DNA of 62,184 bases from an uncultured Saprospiraceae bacterium (GTDB lineage: Bacteria > Bacteroidota > Bacteroidia > Chitinophagales > Saprospiraceae): contig CALLFA010000177.1 of the NCBI GenBank assembly GCA_937997635.1, forward strand, positions 1 through 62,184. Direction: 5' to 3'. Position numbers and translations under genes: made by a program. Below the pieces are notes generated by a model. The model was not told the DNA's origin and made no database searches. It saw only the letters and a program-made list of their open reading frames with translations. This document shows, piece after piece, positions 25,947 to 35,375 of this stretch. Numbering within the stretch: position 1 is the stretch's first letter; each line of letters starts with the position of its first letter.

Positions 25947-28775
25947 ATGCCTAAAACAGCCCAAGAATATATTGAGGTCATCGGTGCTAATGAAAACAAT
26001 CTCAAAGATGTCTCTCTTAAAATACCGAGAAACCAACTTGTGGTTATCACTGGAATTAGTGGTAGTGGCAAATCTTCTCTGGCTTTTGACACTATCTATG
26101 CGGAAGGACAACGTCGATACATCGAAACATTTTCTGCATATGCTAGACAGTTTCTAGGTAAAATGGATCGCCCAGAAGTAGAGCAAATTACTGGACTTAG
26201 CCCTGTCATATCTATTGAGCAGAAAACAACAGGTTGGAATCCAAGATCTACTGTTGGTACAACTACAGAACTCTATGATTTTCTTCGACTTTTGTTCGCA
26301 AGAGCAAGCGATGCTTACAGTCTGGCTACAGGTAAGAAAATGGTGAAGTTTACAGAAGAACAATTACTTGACCATTTACTGAAAACATTCAAAAAGAAAA
26401 AGATTGTCATACTTGCTCCTCTTGTTCGATCGAGAAAAGGACATTATCGTGAACTGTTCGAACAAACAAGAAAAAAAGGGTATACCAAAGTCCGCGTGGA
26501 TGGTGAGATCATGGACTTAAGACCAGGACTCAAAGTTGACAGATATAAAGTACACGACATAGAAGTAGTCGTCGATAGAATAAAAGTTGATCCTGACAAA
26601 ATTGAACGAATTACTGCTTCCGTAGATACCGCAATGTCCATTGGGAATGATTTAATGATGGTCATTGATGTCGATAAAGATAAAGTCTATCCCTTCAGTA
26701 AAAAGCTGATGTGTCCGGACACAGGCATCTCTTATGAAATACCGTCGCCCAATAGCTTCTCATTTAATTCTCCCTATGGGACTTGTCAGTCATGCAAAGG
26801 CCTTGGAAAATCGCATGATGTGGATATGGAAAAAGTCATTCCTGATGACAGCAAAAGCATAAACGATGTTGGTATAGTCCCGTTTGGTGAAGTGAGGGAC
26901 AATCACACATTCAAACAACTTAGAGCAATTGCAAAAAAATACAAATTTACTTTCTCTACTCCCATTAAGAAGATTCCTAAAAAAGCATTGGAATTAATTC
27001 TTGAAGGTGGAGGTGACAGTGTATCCACAACCAGCAGGTTTGCCAAACATGATTATGTCTATGACCTCGCTGAAGCGGGAATCATTAATATGTTGTCTCA
27101 TTGGTACAGAAACTCCTCTTCTGACAGAATAAGACGTTGGGCAGAAGAATTTATGACCGTGATTACTTGCCCAAGCTGTGAAGGATATCGCTTACGTAAC
27201 GAGTCTTTGCATTTTAAAATCGACAACAAACATATCGGCGAATTGGCACAAATGGACTTGGACAAACTATACGACTGGTTGCAAGGTTTGGAAAAGCGAA
27301 TGACAAAGAAACAAGTCACCATAGCTACAGAAGTATTAAAAGAAATCAGATTGCGTCTGGAGTTTTTATTGGAAGTTGGCTTAGACTACCTTAGTTTGAA
27401 TCGGCCTTCTAGGACCTTATCTGGTGGAGAAGCACAACGGACAAGACTTGCCACACAAATTGGTTCGCAATTAACTGGCATCACCTACATCATGGACGAA
27501 CCAAGTATAGGACTTCATCAAAGGGACAACCATAAATTAATACAGTCACTCAAAAATCTATCTGAAATTGGGAATACCGTTATCGTTGTCGAACATGATA
27601 AAGACATCATGTTGGCATCTGATCATTTGATTGATCTTGGGCCAGGTGCAGGTAAACACGGAGGAGAATTGGTCAATGCAGGAAAGCCCTCTTCATTCAA
27701 AAAAACAAAAGGATTAACCGCTTCCTATTTAGGGAATAAATTAAGAATAGAAATTCCTAAAAAACGGAGAAAAGGGAATGGTAAATCACTCAAATTAAAG
27801 GGTGCCACTGGTCATAATTTACAACATGTGGATCTTGAGATTCCGCTCGCGAAATTTACATGTGTAACAGGTGTGTCTGGTAGTGGAAAATCCTCTCTGA
27901 TCAATCAAACGCTATACCCAATCCTCCGCCAACATTTTTACAAAAGTGTTCAGAAGCCATTGCCATATAAATCAATTAAAGGCTTAGATCATATCGACAA
28001 AGTCATTGAAATAGATCAGTCTCCTATAGGCAGAACGCCTCGTTCAAACCCTGCGACTTACACGGGCATGTTTACCCCCATCCGGAAATTATTTACGGAA
28101 TTACCAGAGTCAAAAATACGCGGCTATAAAATGGGGCGCTTCTCTTTCAATGTAAAAGGAGGTCGTTGCGAAACGTGTGAAGGTGGTGGCCAACGCGTCA
28201 TCGAAATGAACTTCCTTCCAGATGTATATGTCGAATGCGAAACGTGCCTAGGCAAAAGATACAACAGAGAGACACTCGAAATATTATTCAAGGGAAGATC
28301 GATCTCTGATGTATTAGAAATGACTGTCGAAGAAGGCGTAGAATTCTTTAAAGCCATCCCTTCGATATATCGAAAATTGAAAACGCTGAATGATGTCGGA
28401 TTAGGATACATCACACTAGGCCAACAAGCAACGACGCTATCCGGCGGAGAAGCCCAGCGAGTCAAACTTGCAGAGGAGCTTTCCAAAAAAGATACGGGAC
28501 AAACGCTGTATATTCTTGATGAACCGACGACTGGTTTACATTTTGAGGATGTCAAACACTTGATTCATGTCTTAGACAGGCTGACAGATAAAGGCAATAC
28601 AATTATTGTGATCGAACACAACTTAGATATCATAAAAGTGGCAGATCACATCATTGATATTGGACCAGAAGGAGGAACAAAAGGCGGGAAAATAATAGCG
28701 ACGGGAACACCAGAACAAATAGCTAAGAAAAAGAAAAGTTATACAGGCTATTACTTAAAAGATGAGTTAAAATAA
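25947..28775 (+). CDS. uvrA: Excinuclease ABC subunit A (UvrA)
   Basis: A 942-aa protein with two ABC ATPase modules. The first P-loop is G-I-S-G-S-G-K-S-S (about 36-44), the second is G-V-S-G-S-G-K-S-S (about 645), and each module has an L-S-G-G-E-A-Q signature. It is the damage-recognition subunit of nucleotide excision repair with UvrB. The second zinc site (C-E-T-C...C-E-T-C) is intact; the first has C-P-D-T in place of C-x-x-C, followed by C-Q-S-C, so one ligand is missing. I use the ATG at 25947; a TTG two codons earlier overlaps the -7 promoter box. uvrB is not in the window. Confidence 0.97.
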   Translation: MPKTAQEYIEVIGANENNLKDVSLKIPRNQLVVITGISGSGKSSLAFDTIYAEGQRRYIETFSAYARQFLGKMDRPEVEQITGLSPVISIEQKTTGWNPRSTVGTTTELYDFLRLLFARASDAYSLATGKKMVKFTEEQLLDHLLKTFKKKKIVILAPLVRSRKGHYRELFEQTRKKGYTKVRVDGEIMDLRPGLKVDRYKVHDIEVVVDRIKVDPDKIERITASVDTAMSIGNDLMMVIDVDKDKVYPFSKKLMCPDTGISYEIPSPNSFSFNSPYGTCQSCKGLGKSHDVDMEKVIPDDSKSINDVGIVPFGEVRDNHTFKQLRAIAKKYKFTFSTPIKKIPKKALELILEGGGDSVSTTSRFAKHDYVYDLAEAGIINMLSHWYRNSSSDRIRRWAEEFMTVITCPSCEGYRLRNESLHFKIDNKHIGELAQMDLDKLYDWLQGLEKRMTKKQVTIATEVLKEIRLRLEFLLEVGLDYLSLNRPSRTLSGGEAQRTRLATQIGSQLTGITYIMDEPSIGLHQRDNHKLIQSLKNLSEIGNTVIVVEHDKDIMLASDHLIDLGPGAGKHGGELVNAGKPSSFKKTKGLTASYLGNKLRIEIPKKRRKGNGKSLKLKGATGHNLQHVDLEIPLAKFTCVTGVSGSGKSSLINQTLYPILRQHFYKSVQKPLPYKSIKGLDHIDKVIEIDQSPIGRTPRSNPATYTGMFTPIRKLFTELPESKIRGYKMGRFSFNVKGGRCETCEGGGQRVIEMNFLPDVYVECETCLGKRYNRETLEILFKGRSISDVLEMTVEEGVEFFKAIPSIYRKLKTLNDVGLGYITLGQQATTLSGGEAQRVKLAEELSKKDTGQTLYILDEPTTGLHFEDVKHLIHVLDRLTDKGNTIIVIEHNLDIIKVADHIIDIGPEGGTKGGKIIATGTPEQIAKKKKSYTGYYLKDELK

Positions 28776-28780
28776 AAACC

Positions 28781-28965
28781 CTCATAGGCTTGTATACCAA
28801 AATGAAAATAGTTTGACCGTTTCTTACTTGAACTGTTATCTGTTCTCATCGTTGAAAATATTCGTGAATACATGCATTTACTGCGTTTTTCGTCTTGACA
28901 ACAAACAAAACTTCTAACTAATAAATCAGGCAGAACATTCTGCTTTTGGTTATGAAACCTATGAG
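28781..28965. repeat. 185-bp segment bounded by imperfect inverted repeats
   Basis: The 22 bases at 28781-28802 and the reverse complement of 28944-28965 agree at 17 positions, starting with CTCATAGG and ending with ACCAAAA. The segment fills the gap between uvrA and the convergent SnoaL-like gene and has no coding capacity. It could be a small non-autonomous element or two converging transcript ends. Confidence 0.35.
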
Positions 28966-28978
28966 GTGTCTGTATATT

Positions 28979-29347
28979 TTATCCTAGTGGATAGAAAAAC
29001 TGTTCAGAAACAATCTTCCCATCTGCAACTCTGTACACACAAAGCTCTGGATCTTTCTTTCTTGGTGCACCTTTCATGGTAATGTCCATCGCCATCGTAC
29101 AAGAGAAATGATCTCCTGCAACAATAGGATCACTCACTTCAATACCGTGAAATTCTTCAACCATTGAATTCCACATCTCGCCTTTTTTAGCGATTGCTTC
29201 CATGCCTTCTACTCGTTCAGGAAATCCTTCTTGACCTGGCATTTCGATGCTTACCGCATTTGGAGAATACAATTCGGCTGTGGCTTTATCCCAATCACCT
29301 GTGCGGCAATATTCAACTAATTTGTTTGCTACTTCTTGCGTTGACAT
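28979..29347 (-). CDS. SnoaL-like / NTF2-fold protein
   Basis: A 122-aa protein of the SnoaL-like NTF2 fold: an N-terminal helix with L-V-E-Y-C-R-T-G-D-W-D-K-A, an A-V-S-I-E-M-P strand, and curved strands ending in V-A-D-G-K-I-V-S-E-Q-F-F-Y. The frame extends 23 codons upstream, but the ATG at 29347 gives the family N-terminus (M-S-T-Q-E-V-A-N-K-L) and I choose it. Members of this fold bind small hydrophobic molecules or act as isomerases or simple scaffolds; the ligand is unknown. Convergent to uvrA. Confidence 0.82.
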   Translation of the reverse strand: MSTQEVANKLVEYCRTGDWDKATAELYSPNAVSIEMPGQEGFPERVEGMEAIAKKGEMWNSMVEEFHGIEVSDPIVAGDHFSCTMAMDITMKGAPRKKDPELCVYRVADGKIVSEQFFYPLG

Positions 29348-29522
29348 AATTTTTATTTTTGAAGTTTGAAAATTTTGAATGATTGAATTTAGTAATAAAT
29401 TAATTAACTGGAACATTTGTCACAATTCTAAAACCCCACTTCCACTTAATATATTTATGGCGCTATCGTGTAAAGCCCTAGTGTAAAAACGCAGTTGAAG
29501 TAGGATCTACTAAAACGATCCG

Positions 29523-31829
29523 CTATCGCACAACCATAATTTTAGAAACAAAACTATCGGGATCATCAAAGATATCAGTGGTACTACTGAACACCAAATA
29601 AACCCCTGTAGATACTCTTTGCCCTCGAAAATCTCTGCCGTCCCAGATCGCTTGACCACCAAAAGAATTGGTCTCAAAAACAAGTTTCCCATTGATGTCT
29701 GTGATCTTTACATTGACATCATTGGCCAAGCCCCTTATGCCTATAGGGCCATTGTAATCTGGCGGAACTGGATTAGGAAAAGAAACAACGTTAGAACTAT
29801 GGACGCGTCTTGCCGATGTTGTTTTTGTCCGGTACACCTGCAGACCTCTGTCAGATCCGACCCACATGTCCCCACTGACGCCATCATATTTTAACTCGAG
29901 AATATTGTCATCAAATAAAGGGCTATCGTTACTCGTAAATCTCAACTCTTGTTCATCACCACTTTCACTTTGGACAAATATGCCATTGTCTGTACCAAAC
30001 CATTTTCGATTAGCGCCATCAATTTCTATTGTATTGATACTGACATCTGCGAGTAAAAAAGCAGCAATGCTGTCTTGCAACACCCGAATTCGACGCCCTG
30101 TACAGTCGGAACTAAATGGGTCTGAGCCACAATCAAAAATGACAGGACCTTCGCGTGTAGCTACCCAGACACTCCCATCTTGATCTACATCTATGTCATT
30201 GATGTCATTTGTTGTCAATTCACTATTGTTTAAGTTGATGAATCGAAATTGATCATCTGTTGGATCTTCAATTCTATCGCCGTGATCAAATACCAACACA
30301 CCACCATTATTACCAAAAACGGGAAACCATTTATGATTAAAATCATCGATCACAAGATTAGAGAGACTAGTACTGCTCCCGACATCGAAGCTAAACCAAT
30401 TCCCTTCTGGTGTCAGTACAGAGATTGGTTCAGGTGCACCAAAATTAGCGATCCAAAGATTATTGTTTCGATCAAAAGCCAGACCTGAGACACGCTCTCT
30501 TTGTTCGTCACCCACTGCTCCTTGAAGAGATGAGTTAGTTTGATCAAATAGCATAATTTCTTCCGTCTCTTCATTGAAGGCAACTAATCCCGCCCAGTAA
30601 GTGCCCATGTATACCACATCGCTAATCGGATCTGGTTGGATGCGAAAAAAATTTAGGATATCTTCATTTCGAAATAAAGAAAATTCATTTTGATTGATGT
30701 TTGTCCAATCATTATTTTCGAAAATGTAGTTGCCATTCCTAGAAAAGGTAAAGGTAAAATTATCACTGACACCTCCAGAGGCAACATAAATGGAATTGCC
30801 TTTAATTTCTATATCCGAGACTTCTTCTGAGAACGGTGAATCAAACGCAAATTGTTGACAACCACCACTTGCACTTTCGTGAAATCTGATTAGATCCCAA
30901 GCATCTGCATACCATATCCGACCACTATCATCTTCAATGCCGTAAAGTGTATTGTTGATGCAGCCATCTTCTATGCGACTCATGTTACCAGCAGCGTCTA
31001 TCAAAATGGTGTTACTCGTATTAACCGTGCTGCGTTGGCCAATAAGTAAATGTTCACCTTCAGCACTTATGTATGCAAATCTAAACCCAGGGTCTGGTTG
31101 CAAAATCCTACTAAATTGTTGTGCATCATCTTCTAGCCAAAGCTCTCCATCAATGACAGCGTAAATTCTGCCATTAAACTCTGTCACATCAGTAACCTCG
31201 TATACGGAAGGCAGTCCTTGTTCAGGGCCTAGCAATACCCAATTATTAAAATCGCCTTCGAAGCCCTGCGACGATCTGTCGAATACATAAAATCCATCAT
31301 CAGATCCAGCATACATAATGTTGTCTCGCGAGGAAATGGCATTGAAACTCAAAGCAGTTGTCGTAAATCCAAATTCGGCAGTTTGAGAGCGAATCTCTAC
31401 CACACCAAATCCAAGTGCAAGCAAAATGCTTTCTTCATTCATCACATGAACATCATTGATTGTCCTGTCTCCAGATATGTTTTGATTGGATAGTATATTG
31501 GGAAGATTTATTATTCGATCATTGGTAAAGAGATCGAGGTTACTATTGTCATAAGCGATGATCAGTTGATCGTTATACACATCAAATTCAATTTGAGCAA
31601 TACCGATATCGCTCAGTCCGTCTTGTTTACTGATCGTCTGGCGGGATAAATCTTCTTTGTCTATAGTGAAAATCGAAAAGTCTGTATTGAATATAATTTT
31701 GGTATCACTTTGAGTTACCCATCGCGAATTCTGATAAGGCAAATGATCGGTCCATTCGCCTATAGCCCGAGTGGTCTGCGCATAGCTCTTGACGCATAAA
31801 AAAGAACAGATCAATAAGAGAATTCTCAT
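29523..31829 (-). CDS. porZ: Type IX secretion system protein PorZ (two-propeller, sorting domain)
   Basis: A 768-aa protein with a signal peptide (1-17). The mature start I-G-E-W-T-D-H-L-P-Y-Q-N and the N-S-N-L-D-L-F segment are typical of PorZ. The body consists of beta-propeller repeats related to two-component-regulator propellers, and the C-terminal 85 residues form a T9SS type A-like domain (F-P-N-P-V...V-K-I-T-D-I-N-G-K-L...W-D-G-R-D...G-V-Y-L-V). In Porphyromonas PorZ belongs to the surface attachment complex that delivers A-LPS to T9SS cargo. Its presence implies a type IX system in this cell. No other T9SS core gene is in the window. Confidence 0.88.
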   Translation of the reverse strand: MRILLLICSFLCVKSYAQTTRAIGEWTDHLPYQNSRWVTQSDTKIIFNTDFSIFTIDKEDLSRQTISKQDGLSDIGIAQIEFDVYNDQLIIAYDNSNLDLFTNDRIINLPNILSNQNISGDRTINDVHVMNEESILLALGFGVVEIRSQTAEFGFTTTALSFNAISSRDNIMYAGSDDGFYVFDRSSQGFEGDFNNWVLLGPEQGLPSVYEVTDVTEFNGRIYAVIDGELWLEDDAQQFSRILQPDPGFRFAYISAEGEHLLIGQRSTVNTSNTILIDAAGNMSRIEDGCINNTLYGIEDDSGRIWYADAWDLIRFHESASGGCQQFAFDSPFSEEVSDIEIKGNSIYVASGGVSDNFTFTFSRNGNYIFENNDWTNINQNEFSLFRNEDILNFFRIQPDPISDVVYMGTYWAGLVAFNEETEEIMLFDQTNSSLQGAVGDEQRERVSGLAFDRNNNLWIANFGAPEPISVLTPEGNWFSFDVGSSTSLSNLVIDDFNHKWFPVFGNNGGVLVFDHGDRIEDPTDDQFRFINLNNSELTTNDINDIDVDQDGSVWVATREGPVIFDCGSDPFSSDCTGRRIRVLQDSIAAFLLADVSINTIEIDGANRKWFGTDNGIFVQSESGDEQELRFTSNDSPLFDDNILELKYDGVSGDMWVGSDRGLQVYRTKTTSARRVHSSNVVSFPNPVPPDYNGPIGIRGLANDVNVKITDINGKLVFETNSFGGQAIWDGRDFRGQRVSTGVYLVFSSTTDIFDDPDSFVSKIMVVR

Positions 31830-32072
31830 ATGATCAACATAACAAAAAAAATAGGCATTTGATTGTCCACACGCCTAATTTCCTATGGTTACATCAATCT
31901 TGCAGAGTAAAATGGACACATCACCCATTAACATTATGATAGCTAAATGAATTGTCAATGCAATGTGAATGGACTTTTGTTTTCTTGACTAGGCTGATTA
32001 AAGCAGATAGATTGAGAAAAAATTAGTGATTGGCCAATCAACTTTATTCTTTAACCACTAAACAATTGATTT

Positions 32073-32792
32073 ATGAAATCTTTATTTTATTCACTACTCA
32101 TGATTAGTTGCTGCATTACATTAGCAACAGCGCAAGATGCTCATACTGCTAAGACGACATCCATCCAATTTGAAGAACCCTTGTTTAATTTTGGTGATAT
32201 CCACGAAGGAGAAAAAATCATGAATGTGTTCAAATTTATAAATACCGGCGAAGAGCCATATGTCATCGCCAACGCAAAAGGCAGTTGTGGATGTACTGTA
32301 CCGAAATATCCAAAAGGAGCAATCATGCCAGGCGAAACTGGAGAAATTCACGTTCGCTTTGATTCAAAAGGGAAAAAAGGCAATCAATCCAAAAGAGTCA
32401 CACTTACAGGAAATACAGAAACGCCAAATATTTATTTGACCATTAAAGGCAAAATTGTTGATGATAAAACCAATGAATCAGAAAAAATAAAGCAGACGCC
32501 TATCAAGACTCAGTCATTCTTAAAAGATTATGCTATAGCAGCGATGGATATTTTTCCTAATCCTACCAGTGACTATATTCAGGTCAATCTAACCGAAGCT
32601 GCAGGTAGTAAAGCCGTCCTCAGTATCTATGATTTTGAAGGTAAATTAATGACTAGTCAATACATTTCAGCAGTAAATAGCGAGCCGATTACCTTATCCA
32701 TTTCAGACTACCCGACAGGCAGTTATGTTGCATCATTAAAAGTAGATAATCACAACAGATTGGCAAAACAGTTCACAGTCATTCAACCTTAA
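32073..32792 (+). CDS. DUF1573 domain protein with T9SS type A sorting domain
   Basis: A 239-aa secreted protein. A signal peptide covers 1-20, a DUF1573 Ig-like domain about 30-130 (F-N-F-G-D-I-H-E-G-E, then G-S-C-G-C-T-V-P and P-G-E-T-G-E-I-H-V-R-F), and a C-terminal domain begins at D-I-F-P-N-P-T and ends Q-F-T-V-I-Q-P, the type A signal for export by the type IX system. The role of DUF1573 is unknown; such proteins are abundant in Bacteroidota. It diverges from porZ across a 243-bp gap in which I see no consensus promoter. Confidence 0.88.
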   Translation: MKSLFYSLLMISCCITLATAQDAHTAKTTSIQFEEPLFNFGDIHEGEKIMNVFKFINTGEEPYVIANAKGSCGCTVPKYPKGAIMPGETGEIHVRFDSKGKKGNQSKRVTLTGNTETPNIYLTIKGKIVDDKTNESEKIKQTPIKTQSFLKDYAIAAMDIFPNPTSDYIQVNLTEAAGSKAVLSIYDFEGKLMTSQYISAVNSEPITLSISDYPTGSYVASLKVDNHNRLAKQFTVIQP

Positions 32793-32892
32793 AACCCAAT
32801 CGACGATGAGTGCAACCTGATCATTATGGTTTGGTTGCGCTCATATTTTCACCTCTTTGCTCTCATGCATATCATTCGACAATAGAAAGTCG

Positions 32893-32900
32893 TAGCTTTG
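32893..32900 (+). promoter_or_regulatory. TAnnTTTG element touching the permease start codon
   Basis: TAGCTTTG is an exact -7 match and is followed immediately by ATGATG. If it is used, transcription begins inside or after the first ATG, so the second ATG (32904) or a later codon would be the real start. The very close position may also be coincidence. Confidence 0.35.
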
Positions 32901-33770
32901 ATGATGCAAAATCGCGGAATTGCTTTTCTTCTTGTTGCGACACTATCATTTGCCATAATGAATGTAATGGTAAAAGCTTTAAGTGATCTTCATTTCATGC
33001 AAGTTGTTTTCTTTAGAGCAGGAGGCACATTCATGTTTTTATTTCCTTACATGGTGATAAAGAAAATTCCTCTCATAGGGAAAAATCCTAAACTTCTTTT
33101 CTTGAGAGCCTCTGCAGGATTAATCTCTTTAGCCACATTTTTCTATGCCATTCAAATCTTGCCATTAGGATCGGCGATATCCATCAGGTATGTAGGACCG
33201 ATATTCGGTGCGATCCTAGCATTTTATTATTTAAAAGAAAAAGTCGTAGCAACTCAGTGGTTGAGTTTTATTGTTGCATTTAGTGGTGTTCTCGTTATCA
33301 AAGGGTTTGATTTACGAGTCAGCTATTTGGGTCTTTCTTTGGCGTTAATCTCGGCTTTCTTTTTGGGTTTTGTCTTTGTCCTGATCAGATACTTAGCGAC
33401 AAGAGAACACTATATGACCATTATCATTTACTTCATGGCATTTTCACTCCTTATCAGTGTATTGTTTTTTCCCCATTGGCGAATGCCCGTCGGAGACGAG
33501 TGGTATTTCGTGATTTTTATTGGTGTCTTTGGGTTGATTGGCCAACTTTTCATGACTAAAGCATTTTCGTACGCTGAAGCGACAGTCCTCGCACCATTCA
33601 AATACATGGAAATTATTTACGCTTTAATCATGGGCTTCGTCTTCTTTGGCGAATCGTATTCATTACTTTCTTTATTGGGAATGGTATTGATCGTATCTGG
33701 AATGATTTGGAATGTGGTGGCGAAAGCGAGAGCTAAGAAAAAAGAGCTTATGCTGTCAGTTGAGAAATAG
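32901..33770 (+). CDS. EamA/DMT-family transporter
   Basis: A permease of about 289 aa with ten predicted membrane helices in two EamA repeats (for example F-L-L-V-A-T-L-S-F-A-I-M-N at the N-terminus and the G-L-I-G-Q-L-F-M-T-K-A-F segment in the second half). DMT-superfamily members export or import amino acids, nucleosides or other metabolites; the substrate is not deducible. Two adjacent ATGs are possible starts (32901 and 32904). The next gene follows after 29 bp on the same strand. Confidence 0.9.
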   Translation: MMQNRGIAFLLVATLSFAIMNVMVKALSDLHFMQVVFFRAGGTFMFLFPYMVIKKIPLIGKNPKLLFLRASAGLISLATFFYAIQILPLGSAISIRYVGPIFGAILAFYYLKEKVVATQWLSFIVAFSGVLVIKGFDLRVSYLGLSLALISAFFLGFVFVLIRYLATREHYMTIIIYFMAFSLLISVLFFPHWRMPVGDEWYFVIFIGVFGLIGQLFMTKAFSYAEATVLAPFKYMEIIYALIMGFVFFGESYSLLSLLGMVLIVSGMIWNVVAKARAKKKELMLSVEK

Positions 33771-33799
33771 TCATTAATGTCTCATCTTTATGTAATACG

Positions 33800-34231
33800 A
33801 TGGAAAACGGTATCACATTAAAGGAAGGCCTATACAACTTTCAGCAAAAGAATGCCAAGGTTTTCACTAAGAAACAATTATCTATAAAAGGAAAAGAATT
33901 TTTGGATTGCCACGATATTGCCCATGTTGTTTTTGGATGCGACACTTCGATATATGGAGAAGGTATTGTGAAAATATGGACGACATTTGGTACCACACTA
34001 AGTTTCTGGAAAGTCGTTAAGGGCTACAATGATGCGAGTGCTTTTCAACTGTTCAAACAGTACAGTTTTGGGCATGTCTCGAAAAATATATTCCGATTGA
34101 TGTCCGCAATCCCTAAAACAATAGCTAGAGCAAGACAGATGTCAAAGCCTTGGCCTTTTACTGACTATGAAGCGTATTTAGATCGACCGATATCTGAGAT
34201 AAGGGAGGAGTTTAATATTGTCATTCAGTGA
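33800..34231 (+). CDS. Small Coq4-like protein with HDxxHx11E motif
   Basis: A 143-aa soluble protein. Residues 38-54 read H-D-I-A-H, eleven residues, then E, which is exactly the metal-ligand pattern of COQ4, a protein needed for ubiquinone synthesis in eukaryotes and some bacteria. The protein is shorter than COQ4 (about 220-260 aa), and the rest (F-W-K-V-V-K-G-Y-N, R-L-M-S-A-I-P-K-T-I-A-R-A) shows only general similarity in helix content. Most Bacteroidota make menaquinone, so a different lipid-related function is possible. It follows the EamA gene by 29 bp. Motif is certain, family assignment tentative. Confidence 0.65.
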   Translation: MENGITLKEGLYNFQQKNAKVFTKKQLSIKGKEFLDCHDIAHVVFGCDTSIYGEGIVKIWTTFGTTLSFWKVVKGYNDASAFQLFKQYSFGHVSKNIFRLMSAIPKTIARARQMSKPWPFTDYEAYLDRPISEIREEFNIVIQ

Positions 34232-34383
34232 GAGTGACTTTTGAAATGAATATAGTGTTGGCCCATCTGTAGTGATTCATTTAAAAAAAAAGGTTGCACC
34301 CAGGAATACATTTCTCACAATCCAGTTCTAATTAATATAGCGTCAATAATATTTATACGACTCACTTTGTAAGTGAATAAAGA

Positions 34384-35103
34384 CTAGTAGGTCTCCACCA
34401 ATGTCCCTACCTGCTCTCCTTTGACGATCAAGGACATATTATTGATGTCATCCGTTATGTCAAAGACAACAATCGGTAAATCATTTTCTTGGCAGATGGT
34501 GAAAGCCGTCATATCCATCACACCAAGTCCCATGCTGATGACTTTGGCGAATGAAATACGAGAATAGCGTTCGGCATCAGGAAATTTTTCTGGATCGGCA
34601 GAATAGATTCCATCAACTCTGGTGCCCTTAAGGATGACATCAGCACTAATCTCGTTGGCTCTAAGAGCAGCAGCAGAATCTGTAGTAAAATAAGGGCTTC
34701 CTGTTCCAGAAGAGAAAATAACCACTCTTCCTTTTTCTAAATGCCTGATTGCTCGTCGTCTGATGTATGGCTCGGCTACCTGTCTGATCTCGATGGCAGA
34801 TACAAGACGTGTATAGACGCCTTTTGCTTCCAACGAACTCTGTAGGGCCATACCATTGATGCATGTGGCTAACATCCCCATGTAATCTCCTTGGACTCTT
34901 TCTATGCCGCTTTCTGCAGCTTGCAGGCCTCTGAAGATGTTACCACCGCCTATGACTATGGCTACTTCGACTCCGAGATCAACAATTTCCTTGATTTGCT
35001 TGGCGTAGTGGACGAGCATTGCAGGATCAATACCAAACTCATGCTTCCCCATAAGGGATTCACCGCTTAGTTTTAGAAGTATTCGTTTGTATTTCAATGC
35101 CAT
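34384..35103 (-). CDS. pyrH: UMP kinase (PyrH)
   Basis: A 239-aa bacterial UMP kinase of the amino-acid-kinase fold, making UDP from UMP for nucleic acid and cell-wall synthesis. Visible motifs are [11 protein letters not shown] at the start, G-G-G-N-I-F-R-G (about 55-62), [10 protein letters not shown] and the C-terminal D-I-T. In many bacteria, pyrH follows rpsB-tsf and precedes frr. Here it is about 7.3 kb from tsf, with two large exoprotein genes between, and the next gene downstream is on the opposite strand, so frr is elsewhere. Confidence 0.96.
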   Translation of the reverse strand: MALKYKRILLKLSGESLMGKHEFGIDPAMLVHYAKQIKEIVDLGVEVAIVIGGGNIFRGLQAAESGIERVQGDYMGMLATCINGMALQSSLEAKGVYTRLVSAIEIRQVAEPYIRRRAIRHLEKGRVVIFSSGTGSPYFTTDSAAALRANEISADVILKGTRVDGIYSADPEKFPDAERYSRISFAKVISMGLGVMDMTAFTICQENDLPIVVFDITDDINNMSLIVKGEQVGTLVETY

Positions 35104-35201
35104 ATAAATTATTTAGATATAATTTCAAATGTGTTTATGTGGCAGTCTGTCTTATTTCTGCTCAAATGTAAACAAATCAACGGTCGACGTCAATAGTAAA
35201 C

Positions 35202-35230
35202 AAAAAAAAAGCGGTTAAAAAATAACCACT
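35202..35230 (-). terminator. Intrinsic terminator downstream of the beta-helix exoprotein gene
   Basis: On the minus strand an 8-bp stem (AGTGGTTA / TAACCGCT, one G-T pair) with a T5 loop is followed by eight T residues. It ends transcription of the gene that stops at 35376 and separates it from pyrH. Confidence 0.75.
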
Positions 35231-35375
35231 TCCTTATTTTCTGTTGATGTACTCAGTTTGACATGTTTACATACAGGATGAATACCGTTTTTACACATTG
35301 GTAGATCATACTCAAATCCGTTGGGTATAAAAATCACCTTGCTTTCTGCAATAGCGTCGATTTAATTCAACTATA

